Shown here: positions 59,690-64,000 of the stretch, in pieces | How positions within the stretch are numbered: position 1 is the first letter of the stretch | Layout of the letters: every line of letters begins with the position of its first letter | Origin: Ruminococcaceae bacterium AM07-15 | GTDB lineage: Bacteria; Bacillota; Clostridia; Oscillospirales; Butyricicoccaceae | Direction: 5' to 3' | Length of the DNA stretch: 64,000 bases | Assembly (NCBI GenBank): GCA_003477405.1 | Contig: QUDE01000003.1 | Coordinates: 172,501-236,500 of the forward strand | The notes under the pieces: generated by a model | What the model was told of the DNA's origin: nothing | The model's database searches: none | What the model saw: only the letters and a program-made list of their open reading frames with translations | Made by a program: the position numbers and the translations under genes

Positions 59690-60664
59690 TTAATCGTCAT
59701 CAGCAATCGAAAGCCGTGCCCTGCGCCGATACTCCAGCGGAGGGCAGCCGAAGCGCCGGACAAAAACTGCGGCAAATTTGCTCTGATTTTCGTAGCCTAC
59801 CTGTGCTGCGATCTCCGCCACTCGTAATTCACTGCTCTGCAGCAATTCTGCGGCCCGGCGCATCCTCGCCTCCCGCAAAAATGTGGAGAGGTTTTCTCCA
59901 AACACACCGCGGAAGTAATTCTTGAGGCTGGTTTCGGCAATCTGGAACCGCTCTGCCAGCTCCCGCGCTGTGTGGTTCTGGCTCAGGTCTGCGCACAGGA
60001 TGTTCTGTATCTCTCTGGCGATGGCCACCTGAGAGCTGGTAAAATAGCGGACTGCGGGACTGGTTTCAAGAGACTGGCGTTCTACCTTCCAAAGCAGCTG
60101 GGCGGAGAGAAGTTTCAACAGTCCCACTTCCTCCGAATCTCGAAACTGCCACAGGTTATCCAGCAATATCTGCACACAGGCAGGCGTGGGTCCCAAATAC
60201 AGTCGGCGGGAGGTATGCAGGTGCTCCATGATCCCCTCCAGGCTTACCTCCCCCTCCTGAAACAGTGGATAGGGACGATGGGCCAACAAATCCAGATCCA
60301 AAAACAACTCGATACCCTCATAGAGACCGCTGGGGTAGCGATACTCCTCCTGAGCCTGCTGGGTTCCTACGGCCATGTGTCCTTGAGAGAGGAAGGCAAA
60401 CTGTCCATCCTCCAGTGCCACCTCACAGCGCCCCTTTCGGCAGAAGTTCAGCAGCAGAATGTTGGCCGCTTCATTTTGTGCCAAAGGCCATACTTGGGTA
60501 TAGATCCGGTTGAAAGAAAGAACTGCACCATCCCATAGGGAGAACAATCGCAGGCTTCCGGTTTCCGGGCCGCAGAGGGTCATCACCGCAGCCTTGCCGG
60601 CGGATTGAACCTTCACATGGCCCGGGAAACGGCTGGCATCAAAAAGTTGCGTCATATTGGACAT
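59690..60664 (-). CDS. AraC family transcriptional regulator (YbtA-like position)
   Basis: A 324-residue regulator with a long N-terminal sensor domain and C-terminal AraC DNA-binding domain (TARELAERFQIAETSLKNYFRGVFGENLSTFLREARMRRAAELLQSSELRVAEIAAQVGYENQSKFAAVFVRRFGCPPLEYRR). Placement between the ABC pair and the ECF importer resembles YbtA near YbtPQ, which senses siderophore-iron. It is divergent from the ECF genes, so O6 lies in its own upstream region. Confidence 0.9.
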   Translation of the reverse strand: MSNMTQLFDASRFPGHVKVQSAGKAAVMTLCGPETGSLRLFSLWDGAVLSFNRIYTQVWPLAQNEAANILLLNFCRKGRCEVALEDGQFAFLSQGHMAVGTQQAQEEYRYPSGLYEGIELFLDLDLLAHRPYPLFQEGEVSLEGIMEHLHTSRRLYLGPTPACVQILLDNLWQFRDSEEVGLLKLLSAQLLWKVERQSLETSPAVRYFTSSQVAIAREIQNILCADLSQNHTARELAERFQIAETSLKNYFRGVFGENLSTFLREARMRRAAELLQSSELRVAEIAAQVGYENQSKFAAVFVRRFGCPPLEYRRRARLSIADDD

Positions 60665-60812
60665 GAGCAGCGCCTCCGTTACTTGATCTGGCTTTGATTG
60701 TACCGGACCGGCAACGAGCCGTCAATGATTGCTCAGAAACTAAGTGCTGTTTGGAGCCAAAACACCTGTATGGAGTTGGTAGCAGACAAGCAGTTATGCT
60801 ATCCTGTCTTGT

Positions 60813-60830
60813 GGTTAGCGATGCCTAACG
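60813..60830. promoter_or_regulatory. DtxR-type operator O6 before the ECF importer
   Basis: GGTTAGCGATGCCTAACG: palindrome GTTAGC-N4-CCTAAC with one changed base. A TATCCT -10 (60800-60805) with TTGGTA upstream (60776-60781) would place transcription start at the operator. Confidence 0.75.
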
Positions 60831-60854
60831 ATTACCGACAGGAGGAAATGAAAT

Positions 60855-61457
60855 ATGTCTCAATCATTGGAACACGGAAAACGCAAACTGACTGCCAAAG
60901 ACGCCATCACCGCCGGCGCACTGGGGGCGGTGTGCATTGCCATCCGCTTTCTTTTTATGCTGGTGGGCGGCGTCAGCCCCTATGTATGGTTTGCTACCCA
61001 CTTTATTGATGCCATTCTGATCGGGCCGGTGTTCATGCTGATGGTGGCCAAGGTGCGGAAAAACGGCCCCTTCCTGCTCACCAGCCTGATTACCGGCTTG
61101 GTGCTGGTGGCCGCCACCTGGATGTTCCCCATCACGGGACTGGTGGGAGGAATTCTGTGTGAGCTGTGCCTGCGGGCTGGACAGTTCCGGAAGAAAGGCT
61201 GGCTGATGCTGGGCTTCTTCTGCTTCAATCTGGGCTTTATCGGGGACTTTCTGCCCCTCTGGTTTACCAAAGAAAGCTATTTGGAGTATGCCGCCCAGAT
61301 GATGGACGCTGGCTATATGGCCACCATGGAGGGCCTGCTGACCTGGCCGGTGTTCGGGGTCATTGTACTGAGCATTCTGGTAGGTTCTGTTCTGGGCTCC
61401 TTGCTGGGTATGAAGCTCATGCGTAAGCATTTTGTCAAGGCCGGGCTGGCCCAATGA
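60855..61457 (+). CDS. MptD-family ECF transporter S component
   Basis: A 200-residue membrane protein with about six segments. KLTAKDAITAGALGAVCIAIRFLFMLVGGVSPYVWFATHFIDAILIGPVFMLMVAKVRKNGPF matches the Trep_Strep/MptD group of ECF S components. It binds the substrate and hands it to the EcfT/EcfA module encoded directly downstream, forming a dedicated group I ECF importer. Substrate is unproven; context suggests an iron-related compound such as heme or a metallophore. AGGAGG precedes ATG 60855. Confidence 0.88.
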   Translation: MSQSLEHGKRKLTAKDAITAGALGAVCIAIRFLFMLVGGVSPYVWFATHFIDAILIGPVFMLMVAKVRKNGPFLLTSLITGLVLVAATWMFPITGLVGGILCELCLRAGQFRKKGWLMLGFFCFNLGFIGDFLPLWFTKESYLEYAAQMMDAGYMATMEGLLTWPVFGVIVLSILVGSVLGSLLGMKLMRKHFVKAGLAQ

Positions 61458-62143
61458 GGAAGAATATTCGCCCTTCTTTTCTTGATCCTCGAACCAAGAT
61501 CCTGATCTGGCTGTTGGCCAATGTGGTGGTATTCACCTGGAGCCCTGCGGTTTTCCAGCTCAGTGTCATGGTAGCCTATTTGATTCTCTTTCTGGTAGAA
61601 CGGAAAGGAACCATGCTGGCAGGGCTGCTGGCGACATATCTGGCTATCCTGGCGATACAGTACTGGCTGTTACCGCTGCTGCCCGGCTCTTTGGCTACGG
61701 TCTTTGCTACGGTAACCTACTTCATTCTGGTGTTCCCCTGCATTGCCGGCGGTGCCTATCTGATTGCCACCACCAGCGTCAGCCAGTTCATGGCTGCTTT
61801 GGAGAGGATGGGTGCTCCCCGGAGTTTTTCTATTACCCTTGCGGTGACTTTGCGCTTTCTGCCTGCACTTCGGCAGGATTTGCGTCATATCTGGGATGCA
61901 ATGAATCTTCGAAATATCCGTGGCTTTGAGGAGAAACTGGAGTGCATTTATGTACCAATGCTTATGGGGGCAGCCCAGACAGCAGAAGAACTCAGCGAGT
62001 CTGCCACCGCTCGGGGCATCGAATTCCCAGGAAAGATGTCCTCCTGGCGGCCCATCGGATTTCACATCCAGGATGTGGTGGTCACACTACTGTTTTTGGC
62101 TCTCTGCGTGGGCGGAATCTGCTGCAAGGGGGTGCTGCCATGA
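61454..62143 (+). CDS. ECF transporter T component (EcfT)
   Basis: A 229-residue transmembrane scaffold: four or five membrane segments and the coupling helices with SATARGIE (Ala-Arg-Gly motif) near residue 197. It links the S component to the ATPases. It overlaps both neighbours by four bases (ATGA), so the three are translationally coupled. Confidence 0.9.
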   Translation: MRKNIRPSFLDPRTKILIWLLANVVVFTWSPAVFQLSVMVAYLILFLVERKGTMLAGLLATYLAILAIQYWLLPLLPGSLATVFATVTYFILVFPCIAGGAYLIATTSVSQFMAALERMGAPRSFSITLAVTLRFLPALRQDLRHIWDAMNLRNIRGFEEKLECIYVPMLMGAAQTAEELSESATARGIEFPGKMSSWRPIGFHIQDVVVTLLFLALCVGGICCKGVLP

Positions 62144-63537
62144 TTATCTTTGACCATGTGACCTATGCTTATGAGGGCAAGGAGACGCCAAGCCTTCGGG
62201 ACTGCACCTTTTCTGTGAAACCGGGGGAACTTATCCTGCTCACCGGAGAGAGCGGCTGCGGCAAGACCACAATCATCAAGCTTGTCAATGGCCTGCTCCA
62301 GCATACTGGAGGTGGGACACTGGCGGGAACTGTTATGGTCGGCGGCCAGGATGTGGCACAGACCCCGCTGTGGGAACTGGCGCGGACGGTGGGTTCGGTG
62401 TTTCAGAACCCCAAGTCCCAGTTCTTCAATCTGGACACCACCAGCGAGGTGCTTTTTGGGCTGGAGAGTCGTGGAGCGTCCCATGATGAAATGGCACAGG
62501 CGCTGGAATCCGCTGTCCAAGTCTGCGGAGTGGGACCGCTGCTGGAGCGGAGCATTTTTGCTCTGTCCGGTGGAGAAAAACAGCGCATTGCCTGCGCCAG
62601 CGCCTGGGCCATGGGGCCGGAGCTGTTTGTACTGGACGAGCCTTCCTCCAATCTGGATGGGGAGGGTATCCGCCAGCTCCGGGAGATCCTGAAACAGTTG
62701 AAAAAGGGCGGAAAGACCGTGTTGATGGCAGAGCACCGCCTTTGGTACGCTGCGGATCTTGCTGATCGGGTGTTCTATCTGCGGAGCGGGCAGCTGGAAC
62801 GGGAATATAACGGGAAAGATTTCCTCGCTCTGCCCGAGGAGGAACGCCGCTCCATGGGACTGCGGAGCATTGCGGAGGTACCGGTGTCCTCGCCTGAGCC
62901 AAGCCCAGCGGCTGGAGCAGACGGCTTGATGGTTCGGGAGTTGCGGGCGACCTATAACGGTGCGGCTGTATGGGAGGGCGTATCCTTCCATGCGCCCAGG
63001 GGACAAATTACCGCCATTACCGGCCAAAACGGGGCAGGCAAGACCACCCTGGCCCGGTGTCTGTGCGGTTTGATGAAGGAACAAAGCGGTACAATTTTTT
63101 GGGATGGAAAGCCTCTGAGCCGAACGGAAAGAAGGCGGAAGGCGTTCCTGATCATGCAGGATGTGAACCTCCAGCTTTTTGGAGACAGCGTGCTGGCAGA
63201 GATCCGGCTGGGAAATACGGCCACAGAGCAGGAGGCTTTGACAACCTTGGGCCGAATGGATCTGGCTCAGTATGCGGATACTCACCCCATGGCTCTATCC
63301 GGCGGGCAGAAGCAGAGGCTGGCCGTTGCAGATGGCTGTTTCAGCGGAAAGGAACTGCTGATCTTTGATGAGCCTACCAGCGGACTTGACTATGGCCACA
63401 TGCTGGAGGTGAGCCGACGCCTCCGGGAGTTGGCGGAGCAGGGACTATGTGTGGTGGTTATCACCCATGACGGAGAATTCCTGCGGGAGAGTGGGGCTTG
63501 GACGGCGGATTGGCTGCCAAATGACAAGCAGCGATGA
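62140..63537 (+). CDS. Fused EcfA-EcfA' ATPase
   Basis: A 465-residue protein containing two complete ABC ATPase domains: Walker A TGESGCGKTT near residue 40 and TGQNGAGKTT near 297; signatures ALSGGEKQR and ALSGGQKQR; Walker B LFVLDEPSSNLD and LLIFDEPTSGLD. The two domains correspond to EcfA1 and EcfA2 joined by a linker of about 40 residues (SSPEPSPAAGADGL). ATG 62140 overlaps EcfT. Confidence 0.93.
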   Translation: MIIFDHVTYAYEGKETPSLRDCTFSVKPGELILLTGESGCGKTTIIKLVNGLLQHTGGGTLAGTVMVGGQDVAQTPLWELARTVGSVFQNPKSQFFNLDTTSEVLFGLESRGASHDEMAQALESAVQVCGVGPLLERSIFALSGGEKQRIACASAWAMGPELFVLDEPSSNLDGEGIRQLREILKQLKKGGKTVLMAEHRLWYAADLADRVFYLRSGQLEREYNGKDFLALPEEERRSMGLRSIAEVPVSSPEPSPAAGADGLMVRELRATYNGAAVWEGVSFHAPRGQITAITGQNGAGKTTLARCLCGLMKEQSGTIFWDGKPLSRTERRRKAFLIMQDVNLQLFGDSVLAEIRLGNTATEQEALTTLGRMDLAQYADTHPMALSGGQKQRLAVADGCFSGKELLIFDEPTSGLDYGHMLEVSRRLRELAEQGLCVVVITHDGEFLRESGAWTADWLPNDKQR

Positions 63538-63582
63538 AGTGTCCAGGAAATAGCCGCCTATATAACAGAAGGGGGACTGACT

Positions 63583-63978
63583 ATGCCTTTGCACAAATCG
63601 GGTGAAGATTATCTGGAGGCCATCCTTGTTCTCCAAAAGAAAAAGGGCATGGTGAGGTCTGCGGATGTGGCTCGGCACATGGATGTGTCCAAGCCCAGCG
63701 TGTGCCATGCGGTGGCTACACTAAAAAAGGGCGGCTTCCTACTCATGGATGGAGATCACTTCCTGCACCTGACTGATCTCGGCCGTGAGGTTGCCGAGGA
63801 TACCTACGAAAAGCATCTCTTTTTTACAGAGATACTTGTGGCAGCTGGTGTCGATCCTGTTACTGCCGAACGGGATGCCTGCCGGATTGAGCATGTAGTC
63901 AGCAAGGAAACCTTTGAGCGACTGAAAGCAACTCGTAAACTGAGTGGGAAAGCGGTGATATCATCGGACGAGTCATGA
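63583..63978 (+). CDS. DtxR family metalloregulator 2
   Basis: A 131-residue paralogue of the gene at 50463. Winged helix VRSADVARHMDVSKPSVCHAVATLKKGGFLLMDGD is intact and the third domain is absent. The metal set is mixed: Asp 9 (as in MntR) in GEDYLEAIL, but Cys 100, Glu 103 and His 104 (as in DtxR) in ACRIEH. An extra Cys sits in the recognition helix (SVCHAV). It ends the ECF unit under O6, so it may control the island as a second sensor. GGGGG precedes ATG 63583. Confidence 0.88.
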   Translation: MPLHKSGEDYLEAILVLQKKKGMVRSADVARHMDVSKPSVCHAVATLKKGGFLLMDGDHFLHLTDLGREVAEDTYEKHLFFTEILVAAGVDPVTAERDACRIEHVVSKETFERLKATRKLSGKAVISSDES

Positions 63979-64000
63979 TTCTGGAGCTGCACGAAAGAGA
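63975..64000 (+). CDS. Start of a further gene (partial)
   Basis: An ATG at 63975 overlaps the DtxR-2 stop as ATGA and continues MILELHER to the window edge. Overlap of this type is seen through the whole ECF unit, which makes a real gene likely, but only eight codons are visible and no family can be named. Confidence 0.35.

Noticed and set aside
1..64000. tRNA, rRNA, CRISPR arrays and insertion sequences
   Set aside because: Looked for cloverleaf-type GGTTC-A words, ribosomal core words, regularly spaced repeats and DDE transposases; none was convincing.

Overview
The window looks like a chromosome segment of a GC-rich, low-GC-lineage-type anaerobic Firmicute, most likely a gut Clostridia member near the Oscillospiraceae/Ruminococcaceae. 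The grounds are the ftsK/tepA/ylzJ neighbourhood, a T-box in front of trpS, a complete type II fatty acid operon with FabK as the enoyl reductase, DUF4317/DUF3793/DUF6110/DUF6512-type proteins typical of Clostridia, and strong AAGGAGG ribosome binding sites. No tRNA, rRNA, CRISPR array or insertion sequence was seen.

Region 1 (1-21.2 kb) is housekeeping DNA, mostly read on the minus strand: a DUF4317 protein, ftsK, the ylzJ/tepA pair, a natural TsaC-CoaE fusion, pyrophosphatase, release factor 1, an ECF transporter S component, a cold-shock protein, two acidic lipoproteins, trpS with a Trp T-box, an ABC exporter and an ABC-F protein, a divergent pair of ribbon-helix-helix regulators, D-cysteine desulfhydrase and a split D-glutamate cyclase with a structured, terminator-bearing leader. 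Two copies (about 10.3 and 19.1 kb) of a roughly 250-base intergenic element show compensatory changes in their hairpins and are probably a structured RNA or a mobile non-coding repeat.

Region 2 (21.2-32.6 kb) is a plus-strand fatty acid operon acpP-accB-accC-accD-accA-fabH-fabK-(FabK-like flavoprotein)-fabD-fabG-fabF-fabZ-marR. It is preceded by one clear promoter and a 36-base palindrome that is a good candidate operator for the terminal MarR (FabT-like) protein. Region 3 (32.6-36.8 kb) holds two nearly identical peptide-type solute-binding lipoproteins in opposite orientation and a PH-domain protein.

Region 4 (36.8-45.5 kb) is a mobile block: KilA-N protein, low-molecular-weight tyrosine phosphatase, a DUF1016 N-terminal remnant, metallophosphoesterase, three serine-recombinase-family genes (one lacking the catalytic domain), a 46-residue microprotein, two small HTH regulators, and more than 1 kb of non-coding DNA with many hairpins.

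Region 5 (45.5-64 kb) is a metal-homeostasis island. It has an unusual P1B ATPase with DUF6110 and a 26-residue membrane protein, then a set of transcription units that share the palindrome GGTTAGC-N4-GCTAACC. Six copies lie at promoters or leaders of flavodoxin/DUF3793, a divergent DtxR regulator, a methyltransferase/HMA chaperone unit, a ZIP transporter/LCM-type methyltransferase unit, a YbtPQ/IrtAB-like ABC pair, and an MptD-type ECF importer that ends with a second DtxR regulator. Half-sites resemble the classical DtxR/IdeR iron box. The inference is one iron (or related metal) regulon combining redox, methyl transfer and uptake; the transported compound cannot be named from sequence.
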